Below, in pieces: positions 9,773 to 19,380 of a DNA stretch of 64,000 bases; position 1 is the stretch's first letter, and each line of letters opens with the position of its first letter. The notes below the pieces were generated by a model. That model was not told where the DNA came from. It searched no databases and was given only the letters and a program-made list of their open reading frames with translations. The stretch is taken from the NCBI RefSeq assembly GCF_900637055.1, contig NZ_LR134338.1, positions 1,434,001 through 1,498,000 of the forward strand, written 5' to 3'. This DNA is from Brevibacillus brevis. GTDB taxonomy: Bacteria; Bacillota; Bacilli; Brevibacillales; Brevibacillaceae. Made by a program: the position numbers and the translations under genes.

Positions 9773-11638
9773 TTACAACTGCTGCTGCAACGCATCCCGT
9801 TGAAGCCATATTTTATGAAAGTCCAACCACCCCGACGAATTGATCGACACGCCTCGTAGAGATTTGTGAAACGACGTAAAGGTCTTTTTCTGAACCAGAT
9901 ACAAGACCGCATAGTTTTCCTTGATCATGGCTTCGATCCTGGCGAGATGGTGCTCCCGAGCAAGCCGGTCTGGCTCCTGAAACGTCAAGCAAATCTCCTT
10001 GTTGATCTCCTGAGCCAACGATTCATCAAATGCGGGGAGAAAGTAATTTCTTTGCAGATACATCTCCAGCTCGCTAATCTGATCGCTGCTAAACACATTG
10101 CCGTACAGCTGGCAGTCATGTTCGGGCAAACAATCGCGATTTGAAAATTCCCATGGTTCTCTCACATCGACTTCCAGATTAATGCCATAATCGCCGCATC
10201 GTTGTTGAATCCATAGCGCATCTTCTTCATGGTAGGCTGTGGTCACGAGGCGCAATGTTTCTCCCTGATACTCGCTTTCCTGTAGCAGGGACATGATTTC
10301 AGCATGGCAGGGCTGCTCATTCTCTCTCGCTCTTACCTCCCTTAAAACAGGGTGATACGTGCGGAAGCCTTTAGCCGGGTAGACGCGATCACCGCCCAAA
10401 TCGGCAATCATTTGATCCCGGTCAATCAGCTTATCAAGCGCCTGACGGAACTTGAAATGATTGTGCGGACCACTCTTCCACTGATTAAAAACAAGCAAAT
10501 TACAGCAGGAAAAAAACGCCTCCGTATCACACCAGTCCTGACCATCCTGAATGACTGCTTCCTTCAATGCTTGTGCTTTCGTCTGGACCCCGTGCGACAC
10601 CATCACAGACGCCCAGTTTGGTTCTTTTAGGCGACCCATGTCCAACTCGGGGAAGATCAAAATTTCCACACGATCCAACTGCGGTCTCCCCAGAAAATGA
10701 GCAGGAAATGCCTCTAAAATACAGATCCCCTCGTTAAGGCGGACCAGTTGAAAGGGTCCTGTTCCAATTGGCTTTTCTCCAAAGCCTTTCTCATCCTGCC
10801 GAACGATTTCTTCTGGAACAATGCTTGCGGGTATGGTCGCCAACAGCCTCAGCAGCAAGTAATTCGGTTCTTTCAGCAGGATGCGTACGGTTCTGTCATC
10901 AATCGCGATGAGCTGATCTATGTCACGAAACATCCAGCTTGCTTCATACGTGTCTGGATGCAAGCGAAGCCGATTCAGGGAAAAAACAACATCATGAGCA
11001 GTCAATTCCCGTCCGTGATGAAACAGCACGTTCTTTTTCAAATAAAAGGTCCATGCTGTGGCATCTGGACTGCTTTCCCATGAGTGGGCGATGGAAGGTA
11101 AAATCGAACGACTATTCAGATCATAATGGACGAGCGTATTGAAAATTTGTCCCGCCAGATGTGCATCGAAGTGGTAATAAACCAGACCAGGGTCGAGCGT
11201 CACAATCGTGCGGTACACCGGAAAGCGCATGATATCTTGGGAACGGTTCGATACCGAGTGGCGTAAGAAGCCCATTCCTTCCGAGAGCCAATCCATGATC
11301 TGGTCTTTGACGGCTGCTTTGCCGTAGCGATTCATGAGCTCCATCGCTTCTTTGACGTCGCCTTTGTCTATTTGCAGCTTGACCTCGGCGAGGAGGATCT
11401 CATCGGAATCAGTATGAAGCGTCATGACCGAGACATTTCCTCGCCCGCGTCCCGCCTTCCATTCGACCCAATCCAGCTCGACTAGCTTACGGACAATCAG
11501 CTTGGCGTAGCGAGGCGTACAGTGCCAAATCCCAGCCAGCTTTTCGATGGTGACAGGGAACGGTTTCCCGATTTCTTCTAGATGAAAAAACGAACGAAGC
11601 TCTAAAAAATGCAGAACGGTAACCTTGCTGGCCCCCAT
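9773..11638 (-). CDS. SgrR-family transcriptional regulator
   Basis: A 621-residue protein with an N-terminal winged-helix domain (about residues 1-115, containing AGIWHCTPRYAKLIVRKL) followed by a solute-binding-like domain of the oligopeptide family (about 165-560, with IAHSWESSPDATAWTFYLK and the HGRELTAHDVVFSLNRL signature). There is no signal peptide, so the binding domain is a cytoplasmic ligand sensor, as in E. coli SgrR. It is divergent from an MFS transporter with 136 bases between starts, an arrangement like sgrR/setA, so it probably controls that transporter. The ligand is unknown. Confidence 0.88.
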   Translation of the reverse strand: MGASKVTVLHFLELRSFFHLEEIGKPFPVTIEKLAGIWHCTPRYAKLIVRKLVELDWVEWKAGRGRGNVSVMTLHTDSDEILLAEVKLQIDKGDVKEAMELMNRYGKAAVKDQIMDWLSEGMGFLRHSVSNRSQDIMRFPVYRTIVTLDPGLVYYHFDAHLAGQIFNTLVHYDLNSRSILPSIAHSWESSPDATAWTFYLKKNVLFHHGRELTAHDVVFSLNRLRLHPDTYEASWMFRDIDQLIAIDDRTVRILLKEPNYLLLRLLATIPASIVPEEIVRQDEKGFGEKPIGTGPFQLVRLNEGICILEAFPAHFLGRPQLDRVEILIFPELDMGRLKEPNWASVMVSHGVQTKAQALKEAVIQDGQDWCDTEAFFSCCNLLVFNQWKSGPHNHFKFRQALDKLIDRDQMIADLGGDRVYPAKGFRTYHPVLREVRARENEQPCHAEIMSLLQESEYQGETLRLVTTAYHEEDALWIQQRCGDYGINLEVDVREPWEFSNRDCLPEHDCQLYGNVFSSDQISELEMYLQRNYFLPAFDESLAQEINKEICLTFQEPDRLAREHHLARIEAMIKENYAVLYLVQKKTFTSFHKSLRGVSINSSGWLDFHKIWLQRDALQQQL

Positions 11639-11774
11639 TTCTCTGATAAAAATGCATGCTCGAAAAGGTGATCGGATTCAACCAAATCGAACCCTTTTTC
11701 CCTTTTTTCTAGTTCCATATACTGAAGATAACACGAGAGATAACAAACGGGAATGGGAAAGAGAGTTGGGGAGC

Positions 11775-12995
11775 ATGAGATTTCATCCGGTGGCATGGGG
11801 TGTCATTATCGGAACATTTTTGTCACGCACAGGCTTTTTTATGACGCTTCCGTTTTTGGGCATTTATTTAGGAAAGGTAAAAGGAATTGATCCGGCAATC
11901 GTTGGCTCGATCCTCGCACTCAGCTTGCTGGTCGGAACGATTAGCAGCTTTGCTGGGGGAGCATTGTCAGACCGATTGGGCAGATATCCAGTGATGATCA
12001 CTGCGATGGGAGCTTGGAGCATCGTTTTGATCGGATACGTTTTTGCTACGGAGACGTGGATGTTCTTTGTTTTAAGTGCCTGTAACGGCCTTTTTCGAAA
12101 CGTATTTGAGCCGACAGCCCGTGCCCTGCTGGCGGATGTCACGTCGGATGATCAGCGGGCAGCTGTTTTCAACGCCAGGTATTTCGCGATCAACCTGGGT
12201 GGAGCAATTGGTCCGTTAATCGGTTTGCAGCTGGGTGCAGGGAGCACATCCTTGTTGCCGTTCGTTGTCACAGCTATCATTTTTGCCGTGTACGCTGCCG
12301 TATTGGTGGTATTTATGGTCATGTTCAAGGAACAGCTGAAGAAGGACGTGGCTGCTGATCCGGTCACCATGAATCAGATGGCACGCATTGTTTTTACAGA
12401 CAAAATATTTCTTTACTTGTTGCTCGGGAATTTGTTCGTTGCTGGTGCCTACTCGCATCTGGACACCACACTCTCCCAGTACATTGGGCATGATCGAATA
12501 GAGGCCTATTCCTTTTTATTTGTAGTGAATACCATCTCGGTTTTAGCGCTTCAATATCCGCTCGCCAAGTTTATGAAGCGGTACTCATCGATGACCGCGT
12601 TGAAGCTGGGCTGTCTATTGTTTGGGCTGGGGCTGTTCGGTTTTGGGCTTTTTACGAATTTGTTTTGGCTCTCCGTGTCGATGGTGGTGTTTACGATCGG
12701 TGAAATCTTGTGCTTTGTCGTCGGAGATATCCTGATCGGGGAGATCGCTCCCCAGCATTTACGTGGAGCGTATTACGGTGCCAGCGGTTTTGCCTTCCTT
12801 GGACAGAGTGTTTGCGCGTGGATCGGCGGGGTGTTGCTCCAGGTACTCGGTTTTGGACAAGGGCCGCTCATCTTCGCGATCCTCATGCTGTTGACCTTTA
12901 TCGCGCTTCCGTTCTATCAACGCGGCCAGTATTTATGGGAGCAGCGGCAACATCAAAGAAAAAGCTGTGAAAAATCTTCACAAGTTATGATTTGA
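11775..12995 (+). CDS. MFS efflux transporter
   Basis: A 406-residue major-facilitator protein with twelve predicted membrane helices. The loop 2-3 motif GGALSDRLGRYPVM is the classic MFS A motif, and the N-terminal half has the drug:H+ antiporter (DHA1/MdtG-like) character. ATG at 11775 is chosen because the first helix begins right after it; the frame is open further upstream, but those residues are not hydrophobic. Divergence from the SgrR-like gene suggests ligand-controlled export of a sugar, peptide or drug. A shared terminator with the convergent gene follows. Confidence 0.88.
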   Translation: MRFHPVAWGVIIGTFLSRTGFFMTLPFLGIYLGKVKGIDPAIVGSILALSLLVGTISSFAGGALSDRLGRYPVMITAMGAWSIVLIGYVFATETWMFFVLSACNGLFRNVFEPTARALLADVTSDDQRAAVFNARYFAINLGGAIGPLIGLQLGAGSTSLLPFVVTAIIFAVYAAVLVVFMVMFKEQLKKDVAADPVTMNQMARIVFTDKIFLYLLLGNLFVAGAYSHLDTTLSQYIGHDRIEAYSFLFVVNTISVLALQYPLAKFMKRYSSMTALKLGCLLFGLGLFGFGLFTNLFWLSVSMVVFTIGEILCFVVGDILIGEIAPQHLRGAYYGASGFAFLGQSVCAWIGGVLLQVLGFGQGPLIFAILMLLTFIALPFYQRGQYLWEQRQHQRKSCEKSSQVMI

Positions 12996-13040
12996 ATAGG
13001 GTGCGATCTCTTGTTTTTTAGGAAAAGGAAGTAAGTACGA

Positions 13041-13074
13041 AAAGAAGCACGCTGTTGACGCATGCTTCTTTTTA
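13041..13074. terminator. bidirectional-type terminator between MFS and VOC genes
   Basis: AAGAAGCACGC (13042-13052) pairs with GCATGCTTCTT (13060-13070) and has Ts after and As before it, so it can work for both converging genes. Confidence 0.8.
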
Positions 13075-13094
13075 TTTTTGCCATATCCAACTGA

Positions 13095-13466
13095 CTAGTT
13101 GTTCTTCTGAATAACTCCCCACATGTTTCCGCTCGGGTCAAAAAATTTGAGCACCCATCCGAAGCCATCGTTTTGGTAGTGGGTAATCGAGACTTCATGG
13201 GCCTGCAAATAATCATGGAGTGAATGCACATCGGAAGTGGTGTACAAAAAGACAGGCATGGGTTGATGATCAACGGTAAAGGTTGTGGACGTCTGCTCAT
13301 CCGTTTCCCATATCATCAAGGTGGGTCCCGCAGACAGGGCAAGAAAAGCGGAAGTACGATACCGCGCCTGTAAGGAAAAGCCAAGGTGATTGCAGTACCA
13401 GACAATGGCCTCTTCCAAATTTTTCACGGGAACTTGTACGTGAAGCAACGATTCCAAATGTGCCAT
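13095..13466 (-). CDS. VOC family protein (glyoxalase/bleomycin-resistance fold)
   Basis: A 123-residue single-domain protein: LLHVQVPVKNLEEAIVWY at the start, a paired beta-alpha-beta repeat, and KFFDPSGNMWGVIQ at the end. The usual terminal metal-ligand glutamate of these folds is replaced in this short form, so an enzymatic role is not certain; binding or resistance proteins of this size are common. The start is ATG at 13466, with GAGAGGGG upstream. It is not part of the downstream secretion cluster by strand. Confidence 0.8.
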   Translation of the reverse strand: MAHLESLLHVQVPVKNLEEAIVWYCNHLGFSLQARYRTSAFLALSAGPTLMIWETDEQTSTTFTVDHQPMPVFLYTTSDVHSLHDYLQAHEVSITHYQNDGFGWVLKFFDPSGNMWGVIQKNN

Positions 13467-13564
13467 GATCAATCATTCCCCTCTCCATACTTTTTCTTTA
13501 TATTGCCAGAATCCCCCATCTTTCGTTATCATTTTTTGAGAGGAAAGATAGGGGAGGCCATGAC

Positions 13565-14491
13565 ATGAGACAGGTAGAACGGGAAAGAGGTCTGAAAAAA
13601 GGCACGATCCTGCAAAAAGCTTATCGGATCAAAAAGACCATTTCCACAAGTGAGCTGTCGAATGTGTATGTGGTCTACCATATGAAAAGCAAGCGGACAC
13701 TCATTCTCAAAGAGTTTTTCCCGCAAGCATTGGCTATGCGAGATTTGGATCAAGTGAAGGTCATTTGTCGCAGACCATCGTTAAAAACCAAATTCGACAT
13801 GCTGCTAGACAGCTTTTGGCAAGAGGCGTCCCTCCACAAAGAACTGAATCATCCAAATATCATCGGATACATCGACCATTTTGCCGAAAATGGCACAGGT
13901 TATCTCGTCGTGGACTATTGCAAAGGGAAGACGCTGGATGAATATGTATTAGCCCAAGCCGAGCTTGATCTGGGAGCATTTTTGCATCAGACGGTACTTC
14001 CGGTATTTGACGGATTAGACTATTTGCACAAAAAAGGCATCATTCATCGCGATATCAAGCCCAAAAACATCTTGGTCACCAAAGCTGGCATGCCTGTGCT
14101 GATCGATTTTGGCTCCGCGATTTATTTCGTGAGTGATGAACCTAAACCGATCGTGACGACAGAAGGATATTCACCGCTTGAGTTTTACTCGGGTCAATCC
14201 AAGCAAGGAGTAGTCTCGGATATTTACAGCCTGGCTGCCACGCTGTATTACTGTCTGACCAAAGAGCGTCCCGTTGATGTGGCGGCAAGAGTCATTGAGG
14301 ATAACTTGCCGTCGCTTCGAACGATCAACCCTGATGTTCCGCTGCTGCTGGCGAATGTCATTATGTGGGGATTGGCCGTCGACTCGAAAAAAAGATGCCC
14401 CACACTCAAGCTGTTTGCGACAGCGATTCGTGCAGAGCATCTGATTTGGAAGGGAAAGGAGCGCTTCTTTCTTAGGAAGCTTCCTCACTAG
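13565..14491 (+). CDS. Hanks-type serine/threonine protein kinase of the secretion cluster
   Basis: A 308-residue kinase with a complete catalytic set: the ATP lysine K49 (ILKEFF), the helix-C glutamate E87, catalytic D163 in IIHRDIKPKNIL, and D181FG. The glycine-rich loop is poor (TISTSELSNVY). There is no membrane anchor or PASTA tail, so it is not a PrkC-type cell-wall sensor. GGGGAGG precedes the ATG. Its neighbours (FHA proteins, PP2C phosphatase, VWA protein, sheath and tube) fit a PpkA-like role: phosphorylating a partner that an FHA domain then binds, to trigger assembly or firing. It converges on the VWA gene, with a 20-base overlap of their 3' ends. Confidence 0.9.
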   Translation: MRQVERERGLKKGTILQKAYRIKKTISTSELSNVYVVYHMKSKRTLILKEFFPQALAMRDLDQVKVICRRPSLKTKFDMLLDSFWQEASLHKELNHPNIIGYIDHFAENGTGYLVVDYCKGKTLDEYVLAQAELDLGAFLHQTVLPVFDGLDYLHKKGIIHRDIKPKNILVTKAGMPVLIDFGSAIYFVSDEPKPIVTTEGYSPLEFYSGQSKQGVVSDIYSLAATLYYCLTKERPVDVAARVIEDNLPSLRTINPDVPLLLANVIMWGLAVDSKKRCPTLKLFATAIRAEHLIWKGKERFFLRKLPH

Positions 14492-16511
14492 ACGATTTCT
14501 TAAAGCGAATTTCGATCTCGGTCATCCGATCCTCGAAGGTCACATACACCTTGTCGTTGTATTGGAGAACGAGCTTTTTATGTCGGGGCATGGCTTCCTT
14601 GCCCCGTTCAACTGTGCAGTGACTATGATTGACCAGGAGCAGCGTTTGATTTTTTCCTGGCTGGAAGTAAATCTTCTGCGCTTCGGGCAAATGCTCATTC
14701 ACATCCAAACTGGTGAACAGCTCCTGCAACGTGATCCGCTGTTTCTTGCCAAAGGAGGCGAGAGGCCAAAACTTGACAGGGATGTCGTTGCCGCTTGCTG
14801 TGTGGAGGAAATATCCCTCTAGGCGACCCACAAAGGCAGGCTTGGGACGTGTCAGCAGGTAAACACCGTAGCCGATCGCTGCTACGAGCAACACAATGAT
14901 GCCGATGGTGATGTAGCGATCCCATACTGAGTGCACAGTAATGACGAGCGGGCCTGTGACGCTTGCTCCTTCCGCATCTGTGGCGGTGATGGTGATTTCT
15001 GATGTACCACTTTTCTCTGGTGACAGCTTCAGAGCCGCGTCTTGAATCGTAGCGACAAATCGTTCATCCGGATCAGCGGTGACGATGGTATAGGTTAGCT
15101 TGTCGTTATTGGCGTCTGTGAAGAACGAACCCAAATCGATAGACTGCTCGCCGTTTTCCTTTTCGATCGTCAAGGTATTGACCGAGGCAGCAACTGGCGC
15201 GATATTCGTCATGTCAAAAACGCTCGAAGCCGTCTCGCGATAAAAGTCCGGGCCATTCATGAAGATTTTCCACTCGTACTTGCCCGAGTGAGGGAAGACG
15301 TAGTCGACGGTAAAGCTATCACCAAGGTTCTTCATCGGGATCTTTTCTTCTTTTTTCCCTGCGAGATCGTTTACGATCAGTTCTGCTTGCATGGATGCGT
15401 ACACATCCTTGTCATCCAGTCGTTTGCCACCCTCCAGATGGTGGAGATAGGTACTAAACGTAGCAGGATTCCCCTTGATTACAGGCTCAGGCTTGACTTC
15501 TACACCAGCCATCAAGCTGTAATTCCCCAGCAAATTGATTTTCACCAAATCCCCGGGTTTGCCTCTGAATTTGACGAGATAGTTCCCCTTCTTCGGCTTT
15601 TCAATTTTCATCAGCGAGTATTTTTTCGATTTCATAAAATGAACATTCTGCGATTGATAGTACACTTGCGATTCCAGCAGCGGATTGTTGGACAACAGGA
15701 TGATGTTCGCTTCCTGCATGCTGGAGTTAGGAATGGTCACGGTCACTTCCTGCAAGCCCCCGGTAGCTGTCATGGCCGCCACCGACACGAGCTGCGATTG
15801 AATATGCTTGGCAAAAATCTGATTGAAGATTTCGGGCAGATCATCCGTGCTTTGTGTGACAAAGGAAGTTCCGCCTGTTGCCTCTGCGATTTTTTTCAGC
15901 TGTTCCTTCTGGACGGAGCCATCGCTATTGAGGCCAATCGTATAGATCGGATAGCCTTGCGCTTTTGCTTTCGAGATAGCTGTCTCCACGTCCTTGTTGG
16001 ATCCTGCCACACTCCTGCCACTCGCATTTTGCCGCAAATCTGTTCCCCCGTCTGACAGAAGGATCAAAAATGGCTTCCGAGCTGGGTCCTTTGCTTTTTC
16101 AATCATCTCTGCCCCTCTGCGCAAACCGAGTCCCAAATCCGAATACCCAGAGTAACGCAACCCTTGAATGGTTCGCTTGAGCTGTTCCCGATTTCTTGCT
16201 TCGGCCATGCTCGCTGGAGACTGAGCTTGTACAATCCGATCATTATAGGCGACAAAGCCAATGCGGGTACGCGTGGCTTCGCTCATATCAATGAACATAC
16301 TCATGACCTCTGCGGCTGTTTTGCCAGGGTCCGTTTTGTTCATGGAATTACTCGTATCAATGACAAAGACCGCGTCTACTCCCGCATCTGCTGTTCCATT
16401 TGCCCCCGCAGTAAGAGGGGCGGACAAGAAGAGCATGGGGAGGAGCAGTCCGATGACCACCATTCGAAAAAGTGGAGGCAGAGAGAGGGTTGACTGACGA
16501 TTTTTGTACAT
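14472..16511 (-). CDS. membrane-anchored VWA-domain protein with cytoplasmic tail
   Basis: A 679-residue protein: an N-terminal signal or membrane segment (residues 15-35), a von Willebrand A domain (about 45-235) with an intact MIDAS (D52TSNS, T/S near 124, D154GGTD), beta-sandwich regions including a cadherin-like stretch (about 440-525), a membrane helix (about 535-555) and a 120-residue cytoplasmic domain that looks FHA-like (LLVNHSHCTVERG then beta strands). So most of it faces outward while the tail can talk to the kinase/FHA proteins. It might act as the envelope anchor of the apparatus, since TssJLM is absent; this is inference. AAGGTG precedes the ATG. It is divergent from the sheath operon. 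Confidence 0.85.
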   Translation of the reverse strand: MYKNRQSTLSLPPLFRMVVIGLLLPMLFLSAPLTAGANGTADAGVDAVFVIDTSNSMNKTDPGKTAAEVMSMFIDMSEATRTRIGFVAYNDRIVQAQSPASMAEARNREQLKRTIQGLRYSGYSDLGLGLRRGAEMIEKAKDPARKPFLILLSDGGTDLRQNASGRSVAGSNKDVETAISKAKAQGYPIYTIGLNSDGSVQKEQLKKIAEATGGTSFVTQSTDDLPEIFNQIFAKHIQSQLVSVAAMTATGGLQEVTVTIPNSSMQEANIILLSNNPLLESQVYYQSQNVHFMKSKKYSLMKIEKPKKGNYLVKFRGKPGDLVKINLLGNYSLMAGVEVKPEPVIKGNPATFSTYLHHLEGGKRLDDKDVYASMQAELIVNDLAGKKEEKIPMKNLGDSFTVDYVFPHSGKYEWKIFMNGPDFYRETASSVFDMTNIAPVAASVNTLTIEKENGEQSIDLGSFFTDANNDKLTYTIVTADPDERFVATIQDAALKLSPEKSGTSEITITATDAEGASVTGPLVITVHSVWDRYITIGIIVLLVAAIGYGVYLLTRPKPAFVGRLEGYFLHTASGNDIPVKFWPLASFGKKQRITLQELFTSLDVNEHLPEAQKIYFQPGKNQTLLLVNHSHCTVERGKEAMPRHKKLVLQYNDKVYVTFEDRMTEIEIRFKKSSSEEAS

Positions 16512-17061
16512 ACATTCACCTTTTTTCTGAAAAAAATTTTAAAAAGTTCATGACTTACTAAAATGGGACGATTTACCTATAAATGTTTGTTCGTATAAAA
16601 GATCGGTTTCATATTGCCGATGTATATAAAAGTTAATAACACCCATTTTTGTAAATATGAGGTGAATGCATAGTGCTCCCCAGCGGCAACTAGGGAGAAT
16701 TATCTATCAGTCGTTGTGCTTCTTTCCTAGTAGGAGAGTGGACAAGGCGAGGCTTATCCCTATTTTTTTGAAGACCTAGGAAAGGAGACTCTGTGTCTTC
16801 AGCATAAAACGGGAATCCAAGAAAAGGAAGATTTGTGGAATAAAATGGGTCTAAATACTGAGAATGGTCACAGGGGTATAGGAAAATTGTCATAATCCGC
16901 GGAATGTTGACAAATAATGCGGGCAAAGTTTAATTTAGAGGCAAGATTTTTTGTTTGTTTTTGGTATAAATGTCATGTTTTGCATTTCATTTCGTGAAGT
17001 AGGACTCATCATCTATCCAGTAGGACTAAGTGGTTATGCAGACAACAGAAAGGGGCCATTT
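16512..17061. promoter_or_regulatory. 550-bp divergent control region with a sigma-A-like promoter
   Basis: This AT-rich gap separates the VWA gene (minus strand) from the sheath operon (plus strand); I see no convincing gene in it. On the plus strand TTGACA at 16907-16912, a 17-base spacer and TTAATT at 16930-16935 form a plausible sigma-A promoter about 130 bases before the sheath start. Short inverted repeats (TTTCCTAG and CTAGGAAA, about 16735-16785) could bind a regulator. No Fur box is seen here. Confidence 0.5.
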
Positions 17062-19230
17062 ATGGACATTATTAACCAGACCAACCGAACCATGCTGTTC
17101 GAAGAGATCAACCCGGAAAAATTGGACCTGATCACTATTGTTGGAGATGTAAAAGGCATCGACAGTCTCAGCGACGACAAGATCAAGGAGATCAACGAGC
17201 ATCTCCTCGTGCGCAGCTTCGATGAGTTTTTGGACAAGTTCTCCCCGAGCGTGTATTCGTTCTACAATGCAGCGAACCAAAAAGTGATGTACACCTTGAA
17301 AAAGCCTGACGGAATTGCAGAGGATGCGATTTCCGAGATCAAGATCGATCAGAGCAACGACTTCTTGAAAATGCTGTTTACCCTGATTGATACGAAGCGC
17401 AGTCAAGGGATCACCAACGTGGATTTCAAATTCGAGAATTTGCTCGATATGATTTCCCCGAAAAAAGTGATGGATGACATCCGTCAGGTGCGCAAAGAGA
17501 TTCACTACTTGTACGGTCATTACGAAAAGCTTGATGATGGCGATCCGAAGAAGCTCGATCTCGGTGACAAGCTGAACACGATGTTCGAGGATGCCAGCAA
17601 AAACTACAACAACGTTATGGCGATGCTGCCACTGGCGATTGAAGATATCAAAACACGACTGCTCTTGGGCGGTGCACAAGAGGAGAACCAATCCGAAGCG
17701 ATTCAGATCGGGATGCTGACGATTGGGGAAGACGGAGAACTGAAGATCATCGAGGCACCGAAGAGTGACAGCCGCGAGCTGATGGTTCTCGATGAAAACA
17801 GCGGAAACGGACTGATGAACGTTTTCGAAGAGGATTACGAGTCGATCACTGAGACGCCATCCTCCTACGTAAAAGATCTCGTGGTGCGCACCTTCTGCCC
17901 ACTGCCGACGGTACATACCGAAGTCAACATTGAGACAGAAGTACAAAATTACAATACGTATCTCGAGTTTTACAAAAACGCCAAGGACGACTTCGTAAAA
18001 ACGGTGAAGCCTTTGGTCGAGAAAATTTTGGGCGTGAAGATGTTCTTCGATCAGTACGTGACCAAGAACAAAGGCATGCAGCCAGCAATGCTGATCACGA
18101 ATACGAAGCTCGACATGCTCGTGAAAAGCAGCAACATTCCACGTCTGGAGACGTACCTGAACACGGTCAACGCGAAAAACGACTTCACGGATACGATCTG
18201 GTTCGGAATCGTTCCATCTGTTGATATGGATTCCGCTGGAAAAGCAAAAGTGACTCGCGAGCGTTTCCGCGGGAACGAAAAAGTCGTCAAGCAAGACGGC
18301 AATACGATGGAATCGCTCACCATGCTGCTCCAGGTCGTCAAGGACTTCAAGGTACAAGTGTTCTTCAGCTTCAGTACAGGTGAAGAAACGACCTTCAACA
18401 GCATGGCGACTGCGGGTATTGATAAATACATCGACAAGTGCGGAATCTTGGTGCGCAAAGAATTCAGTGAATTCGCGATCCCGTGCATTCCGAACTTCAC
18501 GATTATTCCAAAAGACAAATCAGGAGTTGTCATCGACAGCAGAATGCTGCAAACCGAAGACGGCGTCAAGCTGTCCCAGGAAAAAGAAGACATCCTGAAG
18601 CTGTGGATCGAGGGTGTTTATGTCGGTGCCAGCTATGTAGCTGCTGGTGTCGTGGCAGCGTACCAGTGTCCAGAATACTTGCGCGAAACATTCAAAGTGG
18701 TTAGCCGCGAATATCCGGGTGTGCGCTTTGACATCGAAGCAGGTGAAAATGGACTGCGCGCTGTCACCACAATGGCCAAAGAAATCTCTGGCTTCACGAA
18801 CAACATCAAAGATTCCATCAACCGCAAAAACTTTGGATTCGTCTTCTCTTCGGAAAATGCACAAATCCAAGGCAAAGATATCAAACGCATTACGGTGTAC
18901 AAGGCACGCAGCCTCGCTATGGCAGAGGACGGCTTTGATTCCATCTACAAAACATTGGTCAGCACCTATATCGAGCGGATTCTCCGCTTCCAGACGGGTG
19001 ATTTCAAACACGACAACATCGTGAAGTTCTTCAGTAACAATCCGAGCAGCCAAAAAAGCAAATGGCTGGGCACACGCGGCTTCGTGAACTCCATCATTCA
19101 CGATGGTGATGACATGAGCTACATCATCGATGATAAGAGTAATCTGTGCCATATCGATCTGGTGTTCAACGGCAATGTGAAGAACCTGGAGGTCACCATC
19201 ACCAAAGGAACGACTCCGGTCAAAGCATAG
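17062..19230 (+). CDS. contractile sheath protein (TssB/TssC-like)
   Basis: First gene of the main operon, 722 residues, soluble, no signal peptide. ATG at 17062 follows AAAGGGG; an upstream in-frame extension is not supported. The middle and C-terminal parts (about 365-720) have the character of the T6SS/phage sheath core: a long alternating alpha/beta body, a region ending NFTIIPKDKSGVVID, a segment WIEGVYVGASYVAAGVVAAY, and a terminal beta strand (HIDLVFNGNVKNLEVTITK) suited to the inter-subunit handshake. The length equals TssB plus TssC, suggesting a single-chain sheath. The next gene encodes the tube, as expected. Assigned by order and character, not alignment. Confidence 0.72.
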   Translation: MDIINQTNRTMLFEEINPEKLDLITIVGDVKGIDSLSDDKIKEINEHLLVRSFDEFLDKFSPSVYSFYNAANQKVMYTLKKPDGIAEDAISEIKIDQSNDFLKMLFTLIDTKRSQGITNVDFKFENLLDMISPKKVMDDIRQVRKEIHYLYGHYEKLDDGDPKKLDLGDKLNTMFEDASKNYNNVMAMLPLAIEDIKTRLLLGGAQEENQSEAIQIGMLTIGEDGELKIIEAPKSDSRELMVLDENSGNGLMNVFEEDYESITETPSSYVKDLVVRTFCPLPTVHTEVNIETEVQNYNTYLEFYKNAKDDFVKTVKPLVEKILGVKMFFDQYVTKNKGMQPAMLITNTKLDMLVKSSNIPRLETYLNTVNAKNDFTDTIWFGIVPSVDMDSAGKAKVTRERFRGNEKVVKQDGNTMESLTMLLQVVKDFKVQVFFSFSTGEETTFNSMATAGIDKYIDKCGILVRKEFSEFAIPCIPNFTIIPKDKSGVVIDSRMLQTEDGVKLSQEKEDILKLWIEGVYVGASYVAAGVVAAYQCPEYLRETFKVVSREYPGVRFDIEAGENGLRAVTTMAKEISGFTNNIKDSINRKNFGFVFSSENAQIQGKDIKRITVYKARSLAMAEDGFDSIYKTLVSTYIERILRFQTGDFKHDNIVKFFSNNPSSQKSKWLGTRGFVNSIIHDGDDMSYIIDDKSNLCHIDLVFNGNVKNLEVTITKGTTPVKA

Positions 19231-19380
19231 CATTGATCCCCTGGAGAGCTGTTTATGAAACTTTTTGACACATTACGCAGGTGGTTAGAGGTGTGTTTCC
19301 CAAAACGCACCCTTACACATAAGCCTCGAAGCCAATCAGGCATTTCGAGAGCAAGATTTCATTTCAAGGAGGTTTTTTCC

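Noticed and set aside
16690..16926. 78-codon minus-strand open frame in the divergent control region
   Set aside because: No ribosome site or domain-like composition; it overlaps the promoter candidate.
16951..17061. In-frame upstream extension of the sheath gene
   Set aside because: The added residues are hydrophobic and random-looking, and AAAGGGG with ideal spacing precedes ATG 17062.
17026..18357. 443-codon minus-strand open frame opposite the sheath gene
   Set aside because: It is the mirror of a highly biased plus-strand gene, with histidine/phenylalanine-rich composition typical of antisense frames.
19255..19380. 42-residue N-terminal extension of the tube protein
   Set aside because: Basic and unlike a tube N-terminus; a far stronger ribosome site precedes ATG 19381. 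Not fully excluded.
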